From Akkermansia muciniphila (GTDB lineage Bacteria > Verrucomicrobiota > Verrucomicrobiia > Verrucomicrobiales > Akkermansiaceae), in the NCBI GenBank assembly GCA_945874895.1, contig CAMCIC010000011.1:41535-105534 (forward strand): a stretch of 64,000 bases of DNA, written 5' to 3'. The position numbers and the translations under genes were made by a program. Every line of letters begins with the position of its first letter. Within the stretch, counting starts at the first letter, position 1. The notes beneath the pieces were generated by a model that saw nothing but the letters and a program-made list of their open reading frames with translations, was not told the origin of the DNA and did no database searches. Below, piece after piece: positions 54,407 through 64,000 of this stretch.

Positions 54407-55267
54407 ATGCGACGATCCATATCATACTTCATGCTGATGCTTGCCGCATCTGTTTATGGACAAGGCAATCCCGAGGTGCCGAAGAATCGGCCTCAGGAGA
54501 TGGGACGAGAGAAGATGCGCGCTTTGGAGTTTTGGAAGCAGGTAGATGCCAATCGCGATCAGAAGCTTTCCAAAGAGGAATTTGTGCAATTGCCGCGGAT
54601 CTCCCAGCTCCCTGCTGAAAAACAGGACAAACTTTTCGGCCATCTGGATAAAAATCGTGATGCTAGCTTGGAGGTGGTTGAAATGATTCCGGGCGGTGCT
54701 CTTGCCAATCCGGATACCCCGGCGTTGCCCGATGGAAAACGTCGAATCTTCCCTCGCATCGCAGAGATGGATCGAGATGGCGATCGCAAAATCTCTTTTG
54801 ACGAATTTGTGCAAGCGCCCATGGTTGCGAAGTTGCCCGAAGAGCGGCGCCGGAAAATGTTCGACGCGATGGATCGGAATCAAGATGGATCTCTCAGTCC
54901 GGAAGACGGTCCGGCCGCAGGGCAGGGACCACGATTTCCTGATGGCCGCCCGGATCGCGCGCCAATCCATCCCACGCAACCTGCTCCTGCGCGTGGTTTT
55001 GCTGCTGTAGATGCGAATGCCGACCAGAAAATCGATTTCCCCGAGTTCCAGCAGTTTCCGATGGTGCGCAAGCAAACGGAAGATGCACAAGAGGATCTTT
55101 TCGAGAAAATCGATGGCAACCACGACCTGCGTATCGATGCACAAGAGTGGCAAAAACATTGGGAGAGCCGTCCATCGGGAAATCCAACCCCTTCCGAACG
55201 TGCAACTCAGCCACAACCCGGCGAACCGCGCCGAGATGATGATACGATGATGCAAAACGGCATCTGA
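54407..55267 (+). CDS. Secreted EF-hand protein with six calcium-binding loops
   Basis: A 286-residue exported protein, signal peptide RSISYFMLMLAASVYGQG. Six EF-hand-type loops are visible, in three pairs: DANRDQKLSKEE, DKNRDASLEVVE, DRDGDRKISFDE, DRNQDGSLSPED, DANADQKIDFPE and DGNHDLRIDAQE (about residues 47, 80, 122, 155, 202 and 237). Several keep the D-x-D/N-x-D-x-x and terminal E/D positions, so calcium binding is plausible. Between them are basic and proline-rich linkers. Its neighbour is lptD on the same strand with 55 bases between; a link to the outer membrane is possible but unproven. The ATG at 54407 is chosen for the signal peptide. Confidence 0.85.
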   Translation: MRRSISYFMLMLAASVYGQGNPEVPKNRPQEMGREKMRALEFWKQVDANRDQKLSKEEFVQLPRISQLPAEKQDKLFGHLDKNRDASLEVVEMIPGGALANPDTPALPDGKRRIFPRIAEMDRDGDRKISFDEFVQAPMVAKLPEERRRKMFDAMDRNQDGSLSPEDGPAAGQGPRFPDGRPDRAPIHPTQPAPARGFAAVDANADQKIDFPEFQQFPMVRKQTEDAQEDLFEKIDGNHDLRIDAQEWQKHWESRPSGNPTPSERATQPQPGEPRRDDDTMMQNGI

Positions 55268-55322
55268 AAGGAGAAATCTTCCTTTACATCAGGTGGAGAT
55301 GCGCCAGCATGGGCGAGACTTC

Positions 55323-57794
55323 ATGCAGAGACTTTCGCGCATCTTCTTTCTCACAGCGATTCTCCCGATTACGGCTCAGGAGGTGATCGCTCCACCGGCC
55401 GAGGTTGCTCCGCCACCACCGTTGGAGATTTCTCCTATCCCTCGCGCTCCCAGCGATTCAGGGCAGAAATCTCCTGAGGTTAACGTCGAGATGCCCGAGG
55501 GGGTGGACATTGCAATCAAAGGCACCATCGCTCCGGTGGCGGGTCATCGAAACAAGTTTTTGGTAACGGGTCCGATCGAGTTGAAAACAAATCGTGGTGA
55601 GGAGGTGTTTGCCGATCGTGCGGAACTTGATTTGGAATCTGCGACGTATACACTGATTGGAAATGTCAGTGTCTTCAACGGCCCCATGATTCAGAGAGGG
55701 GACCATGTGGTGTATGATCTGAAAACCAAGAAGCTGAATACCCACTCCTTGAGCGTCAGTTATGATCCGATCATTCTTGAGTCGGGCAGTTTTGAGATGA
55801 CTGAAGACGAGGACGGCAATCGAATTTTTACCGGTACGGATGCCGGCATTACCACCAATGATGTGCAATCCCCGCACTATTGGTTGCGCGCCGATCGCAC
55901 CACTCTCTATCCGGGTGAGAGGATTGTTTTTGACGACCTTAAACTCTACATCGGCGATACTCCCGTTTTTTGGTTGCCTTATTTGAGCCAACCGCTCAAT
56001 GCGGATCTGGGTTACCGAATGTTACCTGGTGGCCGCACGAACTGGGGCCTGTTCTTGATGCAAAGCTACGGCATCATGCTGGGTGGTGATGACAACCGTA
56101 TTTTGGGACAAAACAAGCCTTGGTTGCTTTCCCGCTGGCGGTTTGATGTTCGTTCGCGTCGCGGTTTGGCAGGAGGCGTTGATCTGCTAGATACTCGCAC
56201 GAAGGAGAACCCCAATCTGGGATGGCTGCGACTGTATTATGCCGATGACATCAATCCTTCGATCGGAAGATCCGGAATTCCCCGTGGTCCAGTAGACCCC
56301 AGTCGCTACCGAGCAGAATTCCAATACCGCATCCCCTTGTCCTACCGCGATCCGATCGATCCTGATGCGGAATATGCTCTGAACTATGACCTCCATCTGT
56401 TGACTGATAATCACCTGTTGGAGGATTTTGATCCCGGGTTCTATCGCAACAACGCTCAACCGGACAATACGTTTTTTTTGACTCGACGTTCGGAAAACTC
56501 GCTGTTCACCGCGTTGGCACGGCTGAGGCTAAACGATTTCTATCGCAACGACCAGCGATCGCCTGAGCTTGCTTTTGATCAGATTCGCCGTCCATTGGGA
56601 GATTTTGGTCTTCTGCACGAGGGGCAAAGCACCTTCGGAATCTATCAGGAAAACATGGCTGACCCCACGCGGAGCATGTTGTTGGATTCATTGTTGTCCC
56701 TGCCCGATGATGATCCAGAGTTAGGGCGCTTGTATTCACGGGTCGGACGCTACGAGCAATTTCTCATTCGTCAGTTGCGTGCTCTGCCCTCCGGAGATCC
56801 GCAATACGATACAATCTTCCAGCAGCTCACACAGCCTGAATTCATTCGCTTCCACACGTATCAAGAATTTTCCTCGCAAAAGACAGTGGGGAATTGGTTG
56901 CACCTCACTCCCCATGTGGGAGCTGGTTACAGTCGGTATTTTCAAGTGGGTGGACCAGCGGATGATCAGGACAGGACTTTGCTATCAATGGGCATGGAGG
57001 CATCGGCAAAAGTGCACCGTGATTACCCTGACTTTCATATCCCGAATATGGGGGTGAATGGCCTGCGTCACACCCTTCAGCCTTACGCCAATTGGTCGTT
57101 TCTCTCGGCAGCGGACCTAGGGCAAAATTTTCCCGCCATCGATCGCATGACATTTACGACTCGGCCTGCACCCATCAATGTCGGTCGATTTGTGGCGATC
57201 GATGACTTTTCTGATTGGAATCTCGTGCGTCTTGGCATGAGGAACCGACTGACCACGCAGCGCAGTGGCGGCTCGCACGTCTGGATGTTTATGGACACGT
57301 ATCTGGACAGTTACGTTGATGATCCGGAGTTGAATCGTGATTTTTCCAACCTCTACAACGATATCAGCTGGTTGCCTTTGCCATGGCTCGCTGTTGATGT
57401 GCAAACACAGTTTCCCATCATTAGCAGCGGTTCGGGATACAACGAATTCATCACGGGCCTGCGTTTTATGCCCACACCGGATTTCGAATTCAGCATCCAA
57501 CAGCGGACTCTCAGCAATCATCCTTTCTTGATTGATTCCAACCGCGTGAATTTCCACGCCTACAACCGGGTCAACGAAAACTGGGGACTTGGCATCGTGC
57601 AACAATGGGAATTTGATGATTCCACGATGGAGTGGGAGCAATACACAGTTCACCGCAATTTCGAAAACTGGATTGTCAGTGCTGGTTTGACTCGGCGGGA
57701 CAACCGAGTGCGCAGCGAATACGGATTCATGGTGAGCTTCACCCTCAAGGATTTCCCTGATGTTACGATGCCATTTCGCATTGATAACAACTGA
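55323..57794 (+). CDS. lptD: LPS-assembly outer-membrane protein LptD
   Basis: Outer-membrane translocon that inserts lipopolysaccharide, 823 residues. After a signal peptide (LSRIFFLTAILPITAQ) and proline-rich stretch comes the OstA_N beta-jellyroll (about 60-165: KFLVTGPIELKTNRGEEVFAD, YTLIGNVSVFNGPMIQRGD) and then the LptD barrel (YWLRADRTTLYPGERIVFDD, PVFWLPYLSQPLNADLGYRML, and the C-terminal strands MVSFTLKDFPDVTMPF). No cysteine is present anywhere, so the disulfides known from enterobacterial LptD cannot form. Start at 55323 is preferred for the signal peptide; 55293 is an in-frame alternative. Confidence 0.88.
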   Translation: MQRLSRIFFLTAILPITAQEVIAPPAEVAPPPPLEISPIPRAPSDSGQKSPEVNVEMPEGVDIAIKGTIAPVAGHRNKFLVTGPIELKTNRGEEVFADRAELDLESATYTLIGNVSVFNGPMIQRGDHVVYDLKTKKLNTHSLSVSYDPIILESGSFEMTEDEDGNRIFTGTDAGITTNDVQSPHYWLRADRTTLYPGERIVFDDLKLYIGDTPVFWLPYLSQPLNADLGYRMLPGGRTNWGLFLMQSYGIMLGGDDNRILGQNKPWLLSRWRFDVRSRRGLAGGVDLLDTRTKENPNLGWLRLYYADDINPSIGRSGIPRGPVDPSRYRAEFQYRIPLSYRDPIDPDAEYALNYDLHLLTDNHLLEDFDPGFYRNNAQPDNTFFLTRRSENSLFTALARLRLNDFYRNDQRSPELAFDQIRRPLGDFGLLHEGQSTFGIYQENMADPTRSMLLDSLLSLPDDDPELGRLYSRVGRYEQFLIRQLRALPSGDPQYDTIFQQLTQPEFIRFHTYQEFSSQKTVGNWLHLTPHVGAGYSRYFQVGGPADDQDRTLLSMGMEASAKVHRDYPDFHIPNMGVNGLRHTLQPYANWSFLSAADLGQNFPAIDRMTFTTRPAPINVGRFVAIDDFSDWNLVRLGMRNRLTTQRSGGSHVWMFMDTYLDSYVDDPELNRDFSNLYNDISWLPLPWLAVDVQTQFPIISSGSGYNEFITGLRFMPTPDFEFSIQQRTLSNHPFLIDSNRVNFHAYNRVNENWGLGIVQQWEFDDSTMEWEQYTVHRNFENWIVSAGLTRRDNRVRSEYGFMVSFTLKDFPDVTMPFRIDNN

Positions 57795-57955
57795 TCAGGC
57801 GGCCCAGCACCCGTTTGTGGATCATGGATTCAATGGGATGACTCTTCCTGAGTTGCTACCGCGGGAGAGAAAATTTGCATTTTCTACATCCAATCCTTTA
57901 CAAACTCCCCGCGAACTGCCAAATCCCTGCGAGTTTACACCCGACACGCCCGACT

Positions 57956-61198
<3,243 letters not shown>

Positions 61199-61242
61199 AC
61201 GCTCACATGCGAGAGATTTTTTTGTCTCGTTCGAAAATTTTT

Positions 61243-61289
61243 TCACGTAAATTGTGATTGTACGTGATCCGATCTTATGCCAAAGATCG
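61243..61289 (+). promoter_or_regulatory. Tandem inverted repeats upstream of the ECF sigma operon
   Basis: Two perfect seven-base inverted repeats lie head to tail: TCACGTA-N11-TACGTGA at 61243-61267, and CGATCTT-N6-AAGATCG at 61270-61289. The second sits directly next to a TATAAT hexamer. They could be operators, or the first could be part of the carB transcript end. No T-run follows either stem, so neither is a classical terminator. Confidence 0.5.
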
Positions 61290-61295
61290 TATAAT
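61290..61295 (+). promoter_or_regulatory. Candidate -10 box (TATAAT) of the ECF sigma operon
   Basis: A perfect TATAAT, 22 bases before the proposed sigma start codon. No TTGACA-like -35 box is present at the usual distance; an inverted repeat occupies that place. The promoter may depend on an activator or on an alternative sigma factor, or the hexamer may be chance. Confidence 0.45.
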
Positions 61296-61317
61296 TTCGT
61301 GAGGCAATCGCACAGAA

Positions 61318-61950
61318 ATGCCGACTGTCTTCTCAACCATGACACGGCCGCTCCATGCACTTCCTGATCTGGAAGACGTTTCTTCGCCATTCGAGAAGGA
61401 TGCGGAGCATCTTCTTTTTCTCGTGGGACAACAGGATCGCCGCGCCCTTCAAACTCTCTATGAATGGTGGTCTCCTTCGCTTCTTGGGATTGCCATGCGA
61501 ATCATGAGAGATCGCGAAGAAGCGGAAGAAGCCATGCAAGATACTTTCGTGAAATTATGGCATCGTGCGGCCGAATACGATGCAGGGAAATCCAAAGCAT
61601 TTGTGTGGTGTTTTACGATTCTTCGCAGCATTTGCTTGGATCGCATCCGTTATCACCGAAGACAAAAGCGTGACCATAAAAAAAATCTTTCGCCCGATCA
61701 ATTGGATATCCCAGAACCTCAATTCGATCCTCGCATCCTAGGCTCCGATACCATCACCGCTGTCAGAGCAGCAGTGAATCAGTTGCCCGATGATGAACGT
61801 CGTTGCCTAGAGTTGGCGGTTTTTCTTGAATACACGCAAAGCGAAATTTCCGATGAACTTCAAACGCCTTTGGGAACCGTAAAACACCGGTTGCGGAGGG
61901 CAATGGCCAAATTGCAATCCATGTTATCCTATCATGAACTCACCAGATGA
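61318..61950 (+). CDS. ECF-type RNA polymerase sigma factor (SigK-like)
   Basis: A 210-residue ECF sigma factor. Region 2 spans about residues 45-115: LQTLYEWWSPSLLGIAMRIM, DREEAEEAMQDTFVKLWHRA and SICLDRIRYHRRQ. Region 4 follows from about 150: AVNQLPDDERRCLELAVFLE with the helix-turn-helix YTQSEISDELQTPLGTVKHRLRRAM in two parts. An alternative ATG is at 61339. The 3' end overlaps the anti-sigma gene by 17 bases, so both are co-translated. Promoter target unknown; autoregulation is likely by analogy with ECF systems. Confidence 0.93.
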   Translation: MPTVFSTMTRPLHALPDLEDVSSPFEKDAEHLLFLVGQQDRRALQTLYEWWSPSLLGIAMRIMRDREEAEEAMQDTFVKLWHRAAEYDAGKSKAFVWCFTILRSICLDRIRYHRRQKRDHKKNLSPDQLDIPEPQFDPRILGSDTITAVRAAVNQLPDDERRCLELAVFLEYTQSEISDELQTPLGTVKHRLRRAMAKLQSMLSYHELTR

Positions 61951-62977
61951 TTTTCCGCTCGATTCTTTCGGAATCGAACAAACACCACCACGGGTTGATT
62001 CGTTCTTCCGTCAAAGTCGTCAAGTGGCCGATCTTGCTTCCGCGGTGATGGCTTTGGATCATTCTGATCCTATAAAACCGCAGCCGGATTCGTGGAACAA
62101 AATCGTTGGCAAGATTTCTTCGCGTACTCCGATCGCTCGATCACAACGAGCCTTTGCTTGGTCTGGCTGGGCGGCCGCGACCGTGGCCATGGTTTTGCTG
62201 ATCCAAAAAACAACGAACCATCCGCATTACGAGTCCACAGCTTCGAAAAGCGTCGGAATTCCGCTAGCCTCATCACCGAGCGAGAAGGCTCTCAGTCATG
62301 AGAACATCGATGTCAGCCGACCACCACCCGATGCCATTTCTGACCATGATCGACAAACGTCCCATCACGTTGCGAAAGAGACCGCGCAGATTCACGAACA
62401 ACAACGCAGTTTGATTCAGGAAATCGAGACGCTGAGAAAACAGATTGCCGTTCTTGCATCCCGTGACGTGGAGCGTCTGATACCGCAGCATGGCATTTCC
62501 TGGCCCATCATCATGAAATTGACAGTGCCTGGAACTAATCCGTCTGACGCAGTTGTTGATGATTCGTTGCTGCATTCGATATTGCAGTTTGATATGAAAG
62601 ATGCGCGCGGTGTTGTTGCGCAGACGCCGCTTCGTGCGGATGCAACATTAAGCCAACCGCCCCTGAACCCAACTCTGCCAAGTGCCGTGCCAATCTACGA
62701 TCCGGCACGCGATGCGGGACTGCTCGTCATCAGCAATCTCAACAAGCCGAAAAATGACCAAGCTTATCACCTGTGGGTGCAAAGTGATGAATCCCCGCAA
62801 CCTGTGCTCGTAGGAACACTGCCCGATCATATCGCTGCCAGCGAGAGTTTTGATTTCAAATTAGGATCAGTTGGCATCATGCCTGATCAATTTCTTGTGA
62901 CTCAGGACTCGAGAGAATTACCGAAGTCGCCCAATTCTGAAAATACAATTCTCTTGGGACCAACAAAAAAACCATAA
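61934..62977 (+). CDS. RskA-type anti-sigma factor
   Basis: Partner of the preceding sigma factor, 347 residues. The first about 70 residues are cytoplasmic; one transmembrane helix (AFAWSGWAAATVAMVLLI, about 73-90) follows, then an extracytoplasmic part with a short coiled-coil region (HEQQRSLIQEIETLRKQI, about 155-172) and a C-terminal RskA domain (YDPARDAGLLVISNLNKPK, AYHLWVQSDESPQPVLVGTL). No zinc-binding HxxxCxxC is present. Signal-dependent cleavage of the membrane segment would release the sigma factor; the signal is unknown. It overlaps the sigma gene by 17 bases, and the beta-propeller gene follows after 76 bases. Confidence 0.88.
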   Translation: MNSPDDFPLDSFGIEQTPPRVDSFFRQSRQVADLASAVMALDHSDPIKPQPDSWNKIVGKISSRTPIARSQRAFAWSGWAAATVAMVLLIQKTTNHPHYESTASKSVGIPLASSPSEKALSHENIDVSRPPPDAISDHDRQTSHHVAKETAQIHEQQRSLIQEIETLRKQIAVLASRDVERLIPQHGISWPIIMKLTVPGTNPSDAVVDDSLLHSILQFDMKDARGVVAQTPLRADATLSQPPLNPTLPSAVPIYDPARDAGLLVISNLNKPKNDQAYHLWVQSDESPQPVLVGTLPDHIAASESFDFKLGSVGIMPDQFLVTQDSRELPKSPNSENTILLGPTKKP

Positions 62978-63053
62978 CATAATCCATCATTTAGTGGTCC
63001 GATTCACTTATCATCATCGTAGTAACTGAAGAATATAAGCCTTAAAAATCATT

Positions 63054-64000
63054 ATGAATACCACAGAAAAATCATGCAATAGCCAAACAGCTCCGAGCGC
63101 GTCCAAGTCTTGCAGGTGTGGTGACGCGTTCGTGCGATCAGAGTATGGCACGCCATGGCGAGCGATCGCAGGCATCGTCGTAGGACTCATTTTTTGCGTA
63201 CCGATGGTTTTCAACCTCAAAGCCCAGATTTTTGCTCCGATCAATGCATCAGGGCGTCTCCGTGCCACTCAAGAAACTATTTCACATGAGGTTTCCGAGG
63301 GCCATGTCCGATTTGCGCTCACCGCTACGCCGCTATCACTCTCGTTGCAAGGATTGAACCTTGAAAGCGGTCGATGGCAAACATTGGCTGTTGTTCAGCG
63401 CCCAAGTTCGAAATTGACCCGTCTCAAAATTCCTTTGGGCTGGCAGAAATCTGATTTGCGTGTGATTGCCAGCTATTGGACCCCAAATGCAGGACGTGTT
63501 CAAATCAAGTCAGCTTTTGATCCAAAGGATCAATCCGTGAGTTTCTCCTCCAGACGCGGAGTCAAATTGTATTCTATCGAGGCAAGACCCAACCCCAAAG
63601 CAACATGGTCTCGGGTCAGCACGCTTGCTGCAACAACAGCGACTTCCAAGCATCGTGTGCCAATACCTGCCTCGATAGCATTCGGCTCGCAAGTAAGAGT
63701 TGTGGCCATACTGGGTGCGGCAACTACCCTTCCGCCCTCGCTGACATCCTCGCTGCCCACCGCGATGCTTGAAGGCCCTTCGCGGTTCGGTGCGAACAAT
63801 AAAATCGCTTCGGCGCCACTGCTGGTCGACAGTGGTGTGACGAACCCCTCTCCCGGCGGCGCGAATCAAGGGGTAACCAACAATACTCCGCAGGAGTCGG
63901 ATATCTGGAAAATCCGCGGCAATACCATCTACTTTTTCAATCGTTTGCGTGGTCTACAAGTGATTGACGCTGCCGACCCCGCCCATCCTCAGATTTCTGG
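63054..64000 (+). CDS. Beta-propeller protein next to anti-sigma factor (3' part outside window)
   Basis: The first 315 residues of a larger protein; the frame is open to the window edge. An N-terminal region with CRCGDAFVRSEYG precedes a transmembrane helix (AIAGIVVGLIFCVPMVFNL), then an extracytoplasmic beta-rich domain (VRFALTATPLSLSLQGLNLE). From about residue 285 a propeller-like repeat begins: ESDIWKIRGNTIYFFNRLRG followed by LQVIDAADPAHPQI, matching the beta-propeller domain-containing proteins found beside ECF/RskA pairs. It could be the envelope target of the regulon or its sensor; this is inference from position. Confidence 0.8.
   Translation, partial: MNTTEKSCNSQTAPSASKSCRCGDAFVRSEYGTPWRAIAGIVVGLIFCVPMVFNLKAQIFAPINASGRLRATQETISHEVSEGHVRFALTATPLSLSLQGLNLESGRWQTLAVVQRPSSKLTRLKIPLGWQKSDLRVIASYWTPNAGRVQIKSAFDPKDQSVSFSSRRGVKLYSIEARPNPKATWSRVSTLAATTATSKHRVPIPASIAFGSQVRVVAILGAATTLPPSLTSSLPTAMLEGPSRFGANNKIASAPLLVDSGVTNPSPGGANQGVTNNTPQESDIWKIRGNTIYFFNRLRGLQVIDAADPAHPQIS

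Overview
The window looks like a chromosomal segment of a Gram-negative bacterium of the Verrucomicrobiota, probably Verrucomicrobiae. This is inferred from gene content, not from a marker gene. The signs are a divergent FtsZ with a ddl-ftsQ-ftsA-ftsZ order, a DUF6288-type PDZ protein, secreted polysaccharide lyases and hydrolases (PL10 and GH28), a Tat-exported Gfo/Idh/MocA oxidoreductase, an EF-hand protein beside LptD, a complete Bat (aerotolerance-type) operon, and an ECF sigma / RskA-type anti-sigma / beta-propeller trio. A 'GILPA...SGETPALP' peptide inserted in CarB also recalls coding repeats I associate with this phylum. No rRNA, tRNA, CRISPR array, insertion sequence or prophage was seen.

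Layout. 0-4 kb (minus): cell-division cluster ddl-ftsQ-ftsA-ftsZ, with ftsZ cut by the window edge. 4-9 kb (minus): polyphosphate kinase, a large secreted PDZ/toroid protein and a DEDD exonuclease. 9-13.4 kb (plus): an envelope operon (GT2 glycosyltransferase, L,D-transpeptidase, lipoprotein), a decayed PlsC/PEP-utilising pseudogene and a CIA30 protein. 13.4-19 kb: Gfo/Idh/MocA oxidoreductase, an AddA-like helicase-nuclease and a pectate lyase. 19-23.5 kb: CstA, endonuclease III and a Kef-type antiporter. 23.5-27 kb (minus): the phosphate operon pstB-phoU-phoB-phoR. 27-29 kb (minus): a TVP38-type membrane protein and alanine racemase. 29-31.6 kb: an isolated three-part nuclease / DUF2075 helicase / S24-peptidase protein, the best candidate for an undescribed defence or stress system. 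31.7-36.9 kb: ComM/YifB, a group-2 sigma factor, a DUF3592 protein, FabV and an ACT protein. 37-40 kb: GH28 enzyme, a thioredoxin-like protein and a D-Ala-D-Ala carboxypeptidase. 40-48 kb (minus): MoxR-DUF58-(small membrane protein)-BatA-BatB/C-BatD-BatE. 48-51.7 kb: a NahK-like kinase and a two-gene flavinylated electron-transfer module (FMN-binding polyferredoxin plus ApbE). 51.8-57.8 kb: HtrA protease, MetF, the EF-hand protein and LptD. 58-61.2 kb: CarB. 61.3-64 kb: ECF sigma, anti-sigma and beta-propeller genes, the last cut by the window edge.

How the genes fit together. Much of the window serves the envelope: D-Ala metabolism (alr, ddl, carboxypeptidase), peptidoglycan cross-linking (YkuD), the divisome, LPS assembly, HtrA quality control and the Bat complex. 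A second theme is phosphate (ppk and the Pho regulators). Tight four-base stop/start overlaps (in pho, bat, apbE and GT2-YkuD) indicate real operons. Many gene ends are convergent with only a few bases between them, so terminators are scarce; two clear ones were found.
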